Source: Gnetum montanum
Taxonomy: Eukaryota; Streptophyta; Gnetopsida; Gnetales; Gnetaceae
NCBI GenBank assembly: GCA_015680685.1
Contig: MNCI01013673.1
Location: 466,421 to 530,420 of the forward strand
Reading direction: 5' to 3'
Length of the DNA: 64,000 nucleotides
Every line of letters starts with the position of its first letter. Positions within the stretch are counted from its first letter, which is position 1. The notes below the pieces were generated by a model. The model was not told the origin of the DNA. It worked only from the letters and a program-made list of their open reading frames with translations, and made no database searches. A program made the position numbers and the translations under genes. Below, piece by piece: positions 10,601-22,424 of this stretch.

Positions 10601-11895
10601 TTTTTATGTGGGATAAATTGGCTATAAGTTTTTTTGAATCTCCTAAATGCTACAATGCTTACAAACATTGTAGAAGTAATGCTACAATGTTGTTGATGCG
10701 TAAATTTTGGACACCCGCCAACACCTGTGAAAACTCATTTTAGGAGACTATCGCCTAGGGCGCCTCCCGTATGGGTACAAAAACCCGAGAATAGTCTCAG
10801 CTAGAAAGGGCTATGTGAAAATAATAATAATAATAATATTTTAAAGCAAAATATTAAAAACTTAAATTTAATTTTAGGAGCGTTCTGTTATGCTTTGAAA
10901 AACATATAAAAATCAAAATTAAACATTTGTGTAGTTTCTGAGTAAAATAAATGACACAAAATAGAAATTAAAATTAAAATTAAAATTTATCTGGTGCCGG
11001 TCTCGAGACAGAGGTTGGATGTCCTAGAAGAGGCCCTTGAACGCTACTTGATGTCAGCTACACCTGTGACTGCGCTAGCACCGCTGCTGTTGGGCGTTGG
11101 TCTCTGCTGCATGGGTAGAAAAGAAGAAAGAAAAGAAAACGTATCTATGTTTGTCTGAGAAAATAGAAAACTATCGTTCAGCAATTGCTACTGTAGGGCA
11201 TGCACACTGTCATCTAAACAGAAGAACAAAATAAAACAATGGTTGCTAATGGACATGAACAGAAGAACAAAATAAAACAATGGTTGCTAATGGATATGAA
11301 CAGAAGAACAAAATAAAATAGCGGCTGCTGATGGACATGAACAAAAGAACAAAATAAAATAGCAGCTGCTGTTGGACATGTGCTGCCAACCGCTACACAT
11401 TTCAGAAAGAAAGATTGGTAAAAGATTGGCCACTAGCCTTGTTGCCAATTTCAGCCCTTTTCTGCAATGCAGAGAGAGACTACCATCCGTGAGAGACTTG
11501 CGGCTCCTCCCCCTCTCACCCCTCTAAACTCTGGCTTCCTCCCTCTTTATAGCAGCCCTACAGGAGAAAACCCTAACCCTAAACCGCTAGCTACCTTTGC
11601 CATGTATTATTTTTTCCTTTTTCTCATATCGTTGTTGAAAAAAACAAAAAAAAAAAAAAAAATAGGATCATCATCATGGGTCATGAGTCATGTTCAAATG
11701 GATGCTTGTTCAACTATTTTTAAAAATTTGTTGTTTATGGGCCAACGAAGCCCACCAACACATGGCCAATGGCCATATGCAAGCTCATGGTGCTCTATTT
11801 TTAAATTTTTTACGTGGGATAAATTGGCTATAAGATTTGTTGAATCTCCTAAATGCTACAATGCTTACAAACATTGTAAAAGTAATGCTACAATG
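10601..11895. repeat. 89-bp direct repeats flanking 1.1 kb
   Basis: 10601-10689 and 11806-11895 are close copies (tgggataaattggctataag ... aatgctacaatg), whereas their outer and inner flanks differ. The enclosed 1.1 kb holds an AAT run near 10821, a 41-bp tandem array, two telomere-like CCCTAAA units at about 11571 and an A-run at 11638-11662. The repeats are far too long to be a target duplication. A tandem duplication later interrupted, or two copies of one dispersed repeat, would both fit. Confidence 0.7.
11217..11380. repeat. 41-bp tandem repeat, four copies
   Basis: Four contiguous 41-base units start aacagaagaacaaaataaaa and end gctaatggacatg. The first two are almost identical; the last two share changes (agcggctgctg, agcagctgctg), so the array grew in steps. 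It has the size class of a plant minisatellite. Confidence 0.92.
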
Positions 11896-12631
11896 CTTGC
11901 TGGCATCATGCTTGAAAATATTACATATTGCATAGTAGTCTTGTATTTGCATCCTGGAGATTGGTACTAGCATCATGGGCATAGCATAGGACAAACATGT
12001 CATATGCAAGGCCAATGATTTGAAATGTGGATTTAAGTCCCAAAATTTTGCCTCAAGCTCCATACCATGTAAATGTATGGAAGAATAGGGTTTCTCTACT
12101 TTTTTTTTGGCACCAATAATAGTTTCAACACATGTGATCATTGTTTACAATTTTAAGTTTAGTTAATTCAAATTACTCTCATGTAAGGGTATTCAAATTT
12201 CATTTTTCAAATTAATAAAACATCATCATCAAAACGTTTGATGCAACAACATCATTGAACTTACTAAATGTGATAATGACTAATGCATGGCATTGATTAC
12301 CAATTATGCAAGCCATCAATAATACATGGCAAGATTGTCAACAATGCAAACTTATCTCATTTATATAAAGCCTAGCATAGATTTCATCTTATTACATGAT
12401 GTAAAATATTTTTCCTTCCACAACATTTGTAGTATCAAAGGTTGATCTAAGAAGGGTGGTAAAATTACTTAGTAGTTGGTAGTGATCATGTAGTCTATAG
12501 AGAGCATAGAGAACCAATCAAGACAACACACCTAGATTCATAATAATAAGACCTCCTTCTTGATCTCTATTCCTATCCTTTTTATTAAACTACCCCTTTC
12601 CTCATCACAACTATTTTCACTAAGTCACCAT
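11896..12631. other. no gene recognised
   Basis: Unassigned AT-rich sequence up to the start of the next LTR. A 118-codon minus-strand frame (11785-12141) and a 167-codon plus-strand frame ending at 11970 overlap each other and match no domain I know. Confidence 0.5.
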
Positions 12632-13544
12632 TGATGAGTCATAGTTAGTTTCATCGACTCAGCCTTGTCAACTTGGCCTCATTGATGAGGCCCCATCGAT
12701 GCATCATTTTATGTGCCAACTAGGCCTCATCGATGCAAGGTTTGCTTTTGCTTATAAATATGAGCTCATCAACTGCATTTATGGCATGTCTTATCATAGT
12801 ACTAGTAGAGCTCTTATAGTTTTTCTATTTGAGAGTTAGAATATTTTCTTGAGTGCCCACAATAAGATTCATTAAGTGTATGGATCTTTATTCAAGCATT
12901 AATGTACTTGAGCACGATAGTATGTGTGACAATAAAGATAAGCTTTTTGATAAACCTTGTAACATCTTGGATAGATTAAATATTTCATTTATGCATTTAA
13001 TGTTTTTAGTTAGTTATTCAATATTTTTCAATAATTAATCTAATTAAGATAATTAAGTAAGATAGGCTAAATAGATTAAATACATAAGTATGACTGCTTT
13101 AAGTGTAACATGTGTTCGCTTGGTAATGCTGGCAGAGTTGGTGCTTGGTGCACCTAGTAGCATAATTCTTGGTAACCCAGTAGTGGATATGTGGGTTTAG
13201 GATGTGTACAAAAAATAGGAACAGATGCTTGTGTTAGGATTAGTTAGAGACCAATTAATTAGTTAATTTATATTAGTCATTAAATTACTCTATCTCTTTC
13301 TCTCTTCAAGTACCCAAAAACATAAAACATAAAATGATAAAAATAATATGCCTTGATTACTCTTAACCATACCATTATGCTTCACAAGTGTAATTAGGGA
13401 GGCAATGAATGATCTTAGGGCAAGGCTCACTTCCTAGAAGACTAATGTACCAGAAGCTATAAAGTCCACAAAATCCGACCAAATCATGTATGAACGCTTT
13501 GTGATTCGTATGGTTGTGCATAGGGGGTACCTCGCCACTCATCA
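12632..13544 (+). repeat. 5' LTR of the family A gypsy
   Basis: It starts TGATGAG and ends cgccactcatca, like the other family A LTRs, and shares the blocks 'tggatctttattcaagca', 'acaataaagataagcttttt' and 'ggttgtgcatagggggtacc'. Its first 120 bases differ wholly from the GATATC-rich start of the younger LTRs and instead repeat catcgatg/cctcattgatgagg. The single LTR cannot be dated from this window. Confidence 0.85.
12753..12760 (+). promoter_or_regulatory. TATA box of the 5' LTR
   Basis: tataaata lies downstream of the palindrome-rich LTR start, in the same relative place as the TATA boxes at 46673 and 52796, and is the likely start signal for the genomic RNA. Confidence 0.65.
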
Positions 13545-13563
13545 TTGGCATCATTGTCAACAA
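13545..13563 (+). promoter_or_regulatory. primer-binding site, tRNA-Asp type, decayed
   Basis: The bases just inside the LTR (ttggcatcattgtcaacaa) match the tRNA-Asp primer site typical of Athila-type elements (TGGCGCCGTTGCCGGGGA), with most differences being C to T or G to A. The family copies at 22122-22140 and 34473-34490 are closer to the consensus. Confidence 0.7.
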
Positions 13564-13749
13564 CTTTGTTTATTGAAACATGTGCTATGTAGGATTAGTA
13601 AATATTATTTATATCATTGGACAAACTCAAGGCCATCATCACTTTTACATAACATATAACTAATAAGCACACTAATAAAGTTATTTGTTTTGCAAAATGT
13701 ATTTTTCTTCTCACGTACATCAAGATTTTAAATGAACAATCCCACAGGA

Positions 13750-15480
13750 GTGCAAAGTGATATATACTCATCTAGATGAGTATGTACTAGACTTCACCTT
13801 CATCTTACATCAAGATGAATAGCTATGATGGTGTGATATGGAGAGTAACATCATCTTGCCCCCAGATTGATCTATACTTGGGATGCTATTTCAAACTCTT
13901 AAGAAGTTGGGCATTCTCGATTTTCATGAGGAATACGTTGTGAATGGTTATGAAACTCATACTACCATCCCAATGAAACACAATGCAACCAAGATAAACA
14001 TCAAAATTAAGCACCATGAGGCTACAAAGGGAAAACATTTCACTAAGCCCTTATTCCTACTAGATCAAGATGATAATGAGGATCCTCCCTTTGAAGGTTC
14101 TCAACATAAAGACTCTCCACCTCATATTATTGGTAATGCAGGTATGGCCTTGAACCTACAATACACTATTCATAAACTAGGTTCAAGATAAAGTGATAAT
14201 CAAGGTAGGGACTCGAGTAAACATTACAATGCTAAGGGATCTAATGATAGAGGTTGTAATGAGAAAAAAGGTCATGGTGAACACCATGGTGGAAATGGTG
14301 GTCCACCTCCCTTTCCATCCTCTTCATTTGATTCCAAACATTTCTCTTCATCTTCCAGTTCTCATAGAATCCACCTTCAAAATAATCATGATGAAGGTGA
14401 TCAACAAGATAACAATGATCGTCAAGGCCATTAAGAATGTAGAGGTAGCAAGAGCCATCATCGACATAGTCATGATGAGGAACCTCTATTGGTGACTAGA
14501 AGTATGCTTAACATTACAGAGGTAGTGAGAATTCTAACTAGGCATAGGAAATATAGTTGAATTAAGCACTTAGACATGAATAATATCCCACAATTTTAAG
14601 GGGGATACAATTTTGATTTGTAGAAGTAGCTACAAGCTTTCCATGATGTCTGTGCCTTACAGAACATTGAAAATGACTGGTAGAAACTCAAGCTATTCCC
14701 TAGGTTACTCATCAAGGAAGCTGAAAGCTGGTATTGGTCCTTGGAACCAAAATCCATTCACCAATGCAATACCATATTAGAACTATTTAATGATAAATAT
14801 CAGACATACTCTAGAGTGTCCAACCTAAGAAGGAAAATCCAAGGCTGGAAACAAGGAACACATGAACCATTAGATGCTTCCATGGATAGATATTATTCTC
14901 TCTTACATCGATGCCCTGGCCATGAATATTCTTAGAGGAAACAACTTTGCCACATCATAGATAGGCTCAAAACTAAAACTAGAAGAACTCTTGGGGTTTA
15001 TGCCCAAAGGAGACTATTTGAATTAAGAGCTCATTAGATCCAAAGGTTGATTCTGCATGTATCAAGAGAAGAAGGTGAGTTGTGAATAAAGGAAAGTATG
15101 AAGGAGTATAATAAGGACCCTTCCATCAAGAAAAGGGAGGTCCAATTTTATGACAAGGAGGAGTCACCACTTGATAAAGTGGTGAATAGGAAAACCTTGC
15201 CCATCCAAAAATCTATTTATGATATTTTGGCTAAGGTTGATAAATTATGGAACTCAAATGAAAAATTCCAAATTGTTGAAGAATCCAAAGAGAAAAATAG
15301 TAATTGTAACCACAAGAGGTGAAAAAGAGTTAAACATGCATACCAAAGAGGTAAGGGCAAAGCTAGTGCCATAGAGGAAGTTGTGGAAACCAACTCTGAT
15401 GATGAAACTAGTTGTGACATCTATTAATATGAACATCCAAAGGGATGTTGCCCTATGATGTCACACTTATAGGAGTTTGT
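13750..15480 (+). pseudogene. gypsy gag
   Basis: The region follows the domain order of the cleaner copy at 47560-49320. It has an N-terminal part (13780-14190, containing the palindrome actcatctagatgagt), a histidine/serine/arginine-rich linker (14200-14480, frame shifted), and the retrotransposon gag domain (14560-14940, with YQTYSRVSNLRRKIQGWKQG near 14800). A charged C-terminal stretch (15098-15322) and a decayed zinc knuckle with HPKGCCP (15415-15470) follow. Gag packages the RNA in the particle. Several stops and frameshifts separate these parts. Confidence 0.85.
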
Positions 15481-16199
15481 GATGTATGAATTGATTTCTC
15501 GACTAGCACATAGGCAAGCACCCAAGAAATTACGTTATCCTCAAGGCAATTCAAGGTAGTTCCACCACCAACAATAGGCTTACTACCCAAGTGGAGCTCT
15601 ACCACAACCATATGAACAATACCAACAATGGTACCAACCATAATTATGGGGAATTTTGCTACCAAGGTAGTAGTATCCTTACAAGAAACTAGATTCATAC
15701 ATGTACTATGTTTAGCAACCCATCTCTCCAAGAATTTCTACAAGTCATGCCTCATTTTAGCATCACTATTATCCTCCAAAGTATCATCAAACACTTTCAC
15801 CATCTACTCAAGGAGAAAACTCATATCCATACCATCCTCTGCATTTTTTTTCACACATCCCTCCTCCATCAACCCATTTACTTCCTACTTCATCCATGTA
15901 GGGATAGAGTCCTCCATAGCTACAACAATGAAATGCTACCAGGGCTATACATTCACAACTAGCTTTCCATTTGAGTGGTTCAGATAATCAATCTAGAAAA
16001 AGATCCTTCTTTGGACCCAACAATCTTCTCCAACCCTCACAACCTAGTATTATTAATAGTCCTACATCTCTAGTACCCTCATCCTCTACATCAAATACCT
16101 TCAAGTGCCCTTCAAAACAAATGCTGCCTTAGATCTACATTGTGATGTTAACTCATTCTATTTTTGAATGGATCAAGGCTAGCAATCTTCCCTGAAAAG

Positions 16200-16660
16200 A
16201 TCTAAACAAGGATGTTTTTTCATTTATCTACAGATCGTTCAACATGAGTCATGCAAGGCTCTTCTTGATTCTAGTTCTAATGTCAATCTCATCTCCCATG
16301 ACATGTACAAGGCATGGAACCTACCACTTCTCAAGAAGGGTAATATCTATCTAAAATTGGAAGATTAATCAATCATTGTTTCTTTGGGTTTAGTGGAGGA
16401 CATTGTTACCATAATAACTGGGTGGTCATATCCTATTGATTTTCTAGTGATCAAGGTTAAAAACAACAAAGGTAACTTCCCCATCATTATGGGTAGGGCT
16501 TGGTTAAGCATGGTTGATGCACGTATGGGCATAATGGACCTCTCCTTGGAAATTTCCAGGGAAAATGAATTCAAAAAGTTAGAAAAGAAGCATATTCCAT
16601 GTATTTCATATTACAATAATGGGTGCAATTGCATTCAAAATATTTGATCCATCAAAACTA
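16200..16660 (+). pseudogene. gypsy aspartic protease
   Basis: The frame around 16260 reads LLDSSSNVNLIS, where a working retroviral-type protease has D-S/T-G; the glycine codon has become serine by one G to A change. Downstream are SLGLVEDIVTIITGWSYP (16381-16440) and FPIIMGRAWLSMVDA (16474-16520), the flap and C-terminal half also seen at 50129-50400 and on the minus strand at 27000-27200. The enzyme would cut the Gag-Pol polyprotein. The catalytic change alone would inactivate it. Confidence 0.85.
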
Positions 16661-17149
16661 CATACATCAAAGTATGTAATTAGTGTGCACAAGAAATAGA
16701 TATTCAAAGGTGTCTTTATGTAGTAGCCACAAAATAGGAGTGCACCTAGTGGCTAATAGCTAACTCAGATAGTAGTAGATTATGCATGGAACCAATTAGG
16801 AGCCTAACATGTGCTTATGTTGAAAGCATGGATGAACTTGAGCAAGTTCATCACCAACTCTCTAATGATGAAAATGATGATACCTTTTTAGCAAAGTTGG
16901 AAATCCCTAATAACTTCACATAGGAGCCCCTAGAGATGAAAACACTATTAGCTAGCATGGAATATTCATTTTTAAACAATGGTAAATTGGTCATAATCAA
17001 TGCCAAACTTGCTCCTAAAAAAAGAAAAGCTATTAAAGGTGGTTAACAAATGAGCAATAGCCTTTTCTTGGCCATATCCGAAGCTGACAGGAATTGATCC
17101 AAGGATATGCCAACATCGTATTTACATTAACCTAGCATGAAGCCAAGAA
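16661..17149 (+). pseudogene. linker between protease and reverse transcriptase
   Basis: The sequence continues the frame of the protease with stops and parallels 50400-50680 of the nested element (CMYVA / CLYVA near 16715, EYEHHQL / ELEQVHHQL near 16840). It is the variable spacer of the polyprotein, and no enzymatic motif is seen. Confidence 0.6.
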
Positions 17150-17790
17150 GGTAGATGTAGAGGTGGCTAAATCCCAAATTGAAGTAAATCATCGAGGAAA
17201 TAGAATAGCTCCTCAAGGTAGGGTTTATCTATCCCGTCATGGATAGTGAGTGGGTTAGCCCACTTGTAATTATGCCAAAGAAAGATGGCAAGTGGTAGGT
17301 CTACATCGACTTCAGGGTGTTGAACATAGTAACATTTAAAGATTAAATTCCATTTCCATTTTTCAATCAAGTGTTGGACACCATATCTAGGTATTACTAT
17401 TATAGCTTCTTATATGGTTATAGTGACTATAACCAAATCCAAATTACACCATAAGATTAGGCCAAAATAACATTCATGAGTTCGTAGAGAATTTTGCCAT
17501 ATTGTAAGATTTCACTTGATCTATGCAATGCCCTTGCCACATTTCAATGCTTGGTCTTTAGTATTTTCCAATAGCAGATTGGTAGTGGTGTGGAAGTCTT
17601 CATGGATTACTTCTCCACCTATGGAACTATGTTTAAGAAAGCCTTGGATAGGCTTGAGCAAGTACTGAAGAAATGTGTTGAAATAAATCTGAGGCTCAAG
17701 TGGCAGAAGAGTCATCTTATGGTCCAAGAAGGCATTGTCTTGGGACACCAAATTTCACAAGAAGATATTAAGGTAGACCTATAAAAGATA
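17150..17790 (+). pseudogene. gypsy reverse transcriptase, mutated active site
   Basis: The plus strand encodes VGFIYPVMDSEWVSPLV (17220-17270), KKDGKW and IDFRVLN (17280-17330), then IPFPFFNQVLDTI, then the palm with EVFMDYFSTYG (17592-17625), where the second catalytic aspartate is tyrosine. It ends at IVLGHQIS (17735-17760). The domain would copy the RNA. Stops interrupt the region between 17400 and 17590. Order and motifs place it in Ty3/gypsy. Confidence 0.88.
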
Positions 17791-18392
17791 AGGATCATCT
17801 AAGGAATTACACATCAGCCAAAAATAGTCAAAGATGCCTAATCATTCTTTGGACATACTAGCTACTACTAGTGATTCATAGAGAATTTCTCTAAGATGGC
17901 AAAGCTATTGGTTGAGCTTACAAAGAAAATTTCTCTATTCATCTGGAGCAAGAAGTGTGAACATGCATTCCAATAGTTGAAGGAAAAACTTGTAGAAACT
18001 CAAGTTCTATGGGCACTAAACTCATTCTAGACCATTTTACATAATGATAGATGCATCTAATTATGCTTTGGTGGTGATGATTATGTAGTTAGATAATAAA
18101 ATATGTTCATATTACATCCACTACACAAGCCAAAGCATTGTGGGTGTATAGCTAAATTACACAACAACTAAAAAATAACTAATTATTGTGGTGTTTATTC
18201 TCAAGAAGTTCAAGCACTATGTGCTTGGTTACAAGGTGTTTGTACACATAGATCATAGTGCCATTAGCTTCTTGATGAATAAGCTAACGGTGAGCCCTCA
18301 TATCATATGGTGGCTCGTGATCTTACAGGAATTTGATCTCATGATGGTAGATTGGAAGTGGACTAAGAATGTGGTTGCTGACCACCTCTTTT
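17791..18392 (+). pseudogene. gypsy RNase H
   Basis: It begins with the RT connection (YYSDSIENFSKMAK-like at 17870-17900, then W-containing KCEHAFQ near 17960). A broken stretch follows, then the RNase H end FKHYVLGYKVFVHIDHSAI (18209-18265), with the typical HTDH/HIDH motif and the closing ADHLF-type motif at 18380-18392. Several stops between 18020 and 18185 show decay. Confidence 0.82.
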
Positions 18393-19780
18393 GATTGAGA
18401 TGGAACAACAAAGAAGAGAAGAGCCCAATCTTTGATAAATTCCTAGATGAACTCTTTACATCTACAATCAATGAACAATGCCCACAAAACAAAAATGATA
18501 CAATGGCATTCTCACTTATCTTCTCACTTAGGAGATGTCACAAGATCTTGAATTTAGAAAGAAATAATAGTTTCTTTTTGAGCCAAATACTTCATGGAAA
18601 TAAACAAATACCTTTACAAGGTGTGTGTCAATGGCTTGGTTTGCTAGTGTGTGCTTGATGTAGATTAATTACACATTCTCCAAGATACTCATAAAGGCCC
18701 TTGTGGGGGCCACTATGTAGGGAGGTGAATGACCATAAAAATCCTAATGGCAAGATATTACTAGCCTACAATCTTCAAGGATGCTCACCAATTTATCTGA
18801 TCTTGTGAATGTTGCCAATGAGATGGTGGGATGACTACACGCATGGAGGGTCCTCAATAGCAGATTTAGCCACTAGAGCCCTTTGATATTTGAGGCATAG
18901 ATTTTATGGGTTCCATCACATCCATGTACAATGAAAAGGTGTATATCAGAGTAGTAGTTTACTACTACACAAAATGGGCAAAGGTAGCAATCATCGTTGA
19001 TTGTACATCATTCATCGCTGCCCGATTTATACAACAACATTTTGTAAATAGGTTTGGGATGCCATGTATACTAATTTTTGATAATGGAACTCATTTTATA
19101 GGTGCCAATTTTAGAAAGCTAATGCAATGTTTGGGGGTTGAACATAAATTAAGAACACGCTATCATCTTCAAACCAATAGTCAAGTAGAGCTAACTAGCT
19201 GGGAGATCACAAAGATCCTAACAAGGATCATAAGAAAATATAGGAGAGATTGGAGCACAAAAATCAATGATGTCCTATGGGCCTACAAGCTAGTGTATTG
19301 AAAAATTTCCCTACAAGCTAGTGTATTGAAAACTTTTAATGCTCTTGATTCAATCTAAGCTTTGTACACTCTCAACAGCCTGTGACTTGAATCTTGACCT
19401 AATTCTAGCACAAAAAGAAAGACTAATCAACCTCAACATGCTAGGCCCTATCTTTGAATAAAGTGCATAAGGCATTCAACAAGCAATGACATGAACTAAG
19501 GATAAGAAAAGTAAAATTTCAATTGGGCGATAAGGTTCTCTACTAGAACCCCACACACATACCTTAGAAGACAAAGTTCCAAATGTCATGGGAGGGACCT
19601 TACATAGTTGCTAAAACCTTTATTTTTTCAGCCATGACCATATACAAACTTGAGAACCTTAATAAAAGACAGTTGGTCAACATCCAACAAGTAATGCTTT
19701 TCCATGAGCCCAAGCAAGCCAATGCAACAAATACCTCAATAGACAGACAACCACGTTCAATTTTTAGGATCTTTTCCTTC
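18393..19780 (+). pseudogene. gypsy integrase
   Basis: 18660-18830 holds a decayed zinc-binding region. The core at 18906-19301 keeps TKWAKV, then IFDNGTHFIG with the second DDE aspartate, and the glutamate in SQVELTSWEI. The first aspartate position reads VVVYYYTKW, apparently D to Y. The C-terminal domain WEGPYIV (19586-19606) is followed by KLEN and VNIQQVMLF. A 26-base near-duplication (ctacaagctagtgtattgaaaa) at 19285-19331 marks the break between core and C-terminus. Integrase would join element DNA to the chromosome. Confidence 0.87.
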
Positions 19781-21129
19781 CAACTTAGTCATGGGAAAGA
19801 TGGCCATCCATGCTAATTATCTATATGGCTCATCAGTTTTTATACTTTTTGTTTTCCACATTTTTGATTTTGCAAATTATTTAATTTTTACACTTTTTTT
19901 GATTTTCAGATTTTTCCTATATTTACACCTTTATTTATTTTATACCATCATTAGTATGCATGAATCCCTCTTAAATATTTTACACTTTCTTATATATTTT
20001 ACTTTGTTTGAGTGTGATTTTCAATCTTTACTAATAAAACATGTTTTATTGCCAGTAAGACACAAGACTTCTTATGACCTCAACTTGGGAATCCATTCCA
20101 CCTTCTCCAACATCCATCATTGCTATTCATAATTCACCTCATTGACAATGACCATGTTTTTGATCCCTTGATTTGGTTGAATGCACTTAAATTCTTCAAT
20201 AGATCCTTCTAGGTGGGTTCTTAACCCTTTTCACCATTACTCACCTATGGAGTTCATGGGCTCCTTAGTTGAAGTTATGCAATGGAAAACGAGTCATATT
20301 CCTACTATGAAGAGGACCTGCCTGCATATCATTTGGTTGGAACATTAAGTCCATTACCCTTGACATTGTTGTAACCATACCTTTCACATGCATCATTGTG
20401 CATCCCTCTCTATGCTCTTGTATAATATTATAACATTCATTCTCTACATTATTTTTTCCAATTTCTTGATTTTCCAAGCTGCAATTCCCTCTTCTAATAT
20501 TTTCATTCCAATTGTGGCTTTTTGGGGTTCCATTTGACTCTAATTTCATTAAAAAACTCCTTGTATTTTCAAAGTTCTAGAAAAGTTAAATAATGTCAAT
20601 AGTGGTTAATAACTACATTAACTAGGCCTAGTCAATGTAGTTGAAACATGATAAAAATACTATAAATACAACCAAAAACTTTTCCATTTTTGCAATTTCC
20701 TTCATAACACAAGGGGAGTTTTTGCCATTTTTCAAAGCCCAAAAGCTGCCCAAGTCCATAATCTTCTAACTGTTTATCCAAATCACTCTATTCTTTGATC
20801 TTGCAACTATTGAAGGTAAGCTCTTAGTTGTGGGGGCTACAAATGTTCCATTTTTGATAGAGAATTTTTTGCTATTTCTCTAACTCCCACAAAGGTTTAA
20901 CTAGGAACCCAACTATCAAACATCAAGATAGAAGAAGTTAAACCCTTCCAACAAGCTCTAGAAATAGCTACAAAAAATGATTAGTAAATAAATCATTAAT
21001 TAATTAATAAAACATTCAATCTACCATGGTCCAACATTAGTTAAAGTATAACCAACTAACGGGAAAGGTATTCAAGAATTTAAAGTTTTACATTATATCT
21101 ACTAATCTGTGGATGTGTTGTGACCACAA
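19781..21129 (+). other. post-pol spacer with T-rich tract
   Basis: Pol ends at 'catgggaaagatggccatcc', the same end as at 50759 in the nested element. Directly after it lies a T-rich stretch (19840-20000) with repeated tttttgattttnca units, matched by ttttttgttttaca repeats at 50820-50905, so the tract is a conserved family trait. Beyond 20150 nothing is recognised; a 94-codon minus-strand frame at 20265-20549 is probably chance. Confidence 0.6.
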
Positions 21130-22078
21130 ATGGCATCAAAGGAAAAGCATCCATATGAGGTAGGACCATCCCAAGGGAAAAATGACCAAGATCTCTTTGA
21201 GGTAGGCTCCTCTCAAAGAGATCCCATTCTTGGTCATTTTGCGATGACCTAAGAAGAACTAGTGAAAACCCATGCAATGAGATCTCTTTGAGAGGAGCCT
21301 GAAGTATAATCTATTTTGCAAATTTTGGAAATAGAAGTAGCCTCAAAATAACCACAATATGGAGAGTTACCAAGACCAACATCAAGGAATCAAGTCACAT
21401 TAACACAAGCCTACCTTGACACCATTAGGCCTTGCAACATCCAATTCTTAGTTCTCCAAGAACTAAATTTCGAGTCATTTTTGGAGCATACCCTAGTAGA
21501 GGTTAAGACACAACTAAAAACCTCTCCCATATGGCGAAATCTCACTTCCAGTGGGGAGTGGTACAAGTTAGAGATATACCTCTTCTCGAATACTAGAAGG
21601 CCATCCTATATCGTTAAGATTAAGGACATCCAAGTTTCCTATTTGGCTAAAGCAATTGCATAGGTGCTTGGGTTTCCTGACACAAGAACATAATTAGTAG
21701 AGTTGTCAACATAAGCTAATCCTAAAGACAACAAGAAGTTGACCCAATGGTGTTATGGGGTGAACCATAAGGAGTTTAGTGTGCTAACATTTGCAAAACG
21801 CATCTATTTCAAAATCGTGTCCAATGATGAGGCCTAGTAAGGTAACTACTTTTTCCACCTAAGCATGCACCACTCTAAGTGGGAGATTTCCTATATTCAT
21901 CTGGATGTGTGTATACCATCCAACATTCTTGTGGCATTGGTGGGTTAGATCCATCTTACCTATGAGAAGAAGACATGTTGGATGTTAGATGATCCACTAA
22001 TTGGTGTACCTTACTTTTTACTTAGTCTTCCTAGTGTGTGTAGATTTTACTATCCTGGGTCCATTCCAACGACGTGAA
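21130..22078 (+). pseudogene. third ORF, Athila env-like / plant transposon domain
   Basis: One frame runs from the ATG at 21130 to about 22078, closed only by point stops. It contains WYKLEIYLFSNTRRP, then VSYLAKAIA, stop, VLGFP (21550-21680), resembling the 'FYAN...V.G..V..S...IN..LGLP' core of the domain found in post-pol ORFs of Athila-type and related plant gypsy elements. WEISYIHLDVCIPSNILVAL follows at 21880-21940. The function of these proteins is unknown; they are sometimes called envelope-like, but no signal peptide or transmembrane segment is visible. Position after integrase on the same strand supports the assignment. Confidence 0.65.
21177..21303. repeat. hairpin with a third arm in the third ORF
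   Basis: aatgaccaagatctctttga (21180-21199) pairs with tcaaagagatcccattcttggtcatt (about 21215-21240), and gagatctctttgagaggagcctga repeats part of the arm at 21272-21300. The stem is long enough to fold in RNA. Confidence 0.75.
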
Positions 22079-22121
22079 TGATAATTTTTCTAGGCTTAAA
22101 TGACACATGTAAGACTAACAG

Positions 22122-22140
22122 TCCCCAAAAACGGCACCAA
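22122..22140 (-). promoter_or_regulatory. primer-binding site, tRNA-Asp type
   Basis: Read on the minus strand, ttggtgccgtttttgggga starts beside the LTR end at 22141 and matches TGGCGCCGTTGCCGGGGA at most positions, the best-preserved primer site of family A in the window. Confidence 0.8.
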
Positions 22141-22400
22141 TGATGAATGGCTAGGTACCTGTACACCCAACCATGCGAATCACAGGCATTCACATGCGAC
22201 TCGATCGAATTCCGTAGACCGTAAGCACTTTGCATACACTAGACCCTAACTAGCAAAACCTTGTGTTAGAATGGTCGTTGTCTTCCCAACCTCACTTGCA
22301 ATGTTCTAATTGCAATGGTTAAGTGAGATTAAGGTAAATGATTTTTATGGATTTTTCACTTTATCTTCTAGCGTCTAATTCTTGGAATGGAAAGTAAGGA
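22141..22400 (-). repeat. family A LTR fragment, inverted
   Basis: It starts tgatgaatggctaggtacc and follows the order of 34491 onward in diverged form (accatgcgaatc, ttccgtagacc, cgttgtcttccc, aatgatttttatgg). Homology fades near 22400, where a plus-strand gag fragment begins. Confidence 0.75.
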
Positions 22401-22424
22401 ATGGAATATTATGTAATCTATAAT

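Larger units (their letters stand above)
12632..22078 (+). mobile_element. Ty3/gypsy family A element, Athila-like, 3' LTR not found
   Basis: In order: 5' LTR (12632-13544), tRNA-Asp-type primer site, gag, protease, reverse transcriptase, RNase H, integrase, a T-rich spacer, and a third ORF (21130-22078) of the type found after pol in Athila elements. It is the only family A copy here with a recognisable full gag-pol order. Stops are frequent throughout. No plus-oriented LTR follows; instead a minus-oriented LTR scrap begins at 22141, so the right end was lost or rearranged. Confidence 0.85.

Noticed and set aside
11571-11586. Telomere-like CCCTAAACC/CCCTAAA units
   Set aside because: Only about two units; far too short for an interstitial telomere, and it can occur by chance in leader sequences.
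11467-11970. 167-codon plus-strand open frame
   Set aside because: It runs through an A-run of more than 20 bases, overlaps a 118-codon frame on the other strand, and has no recognisable domain.
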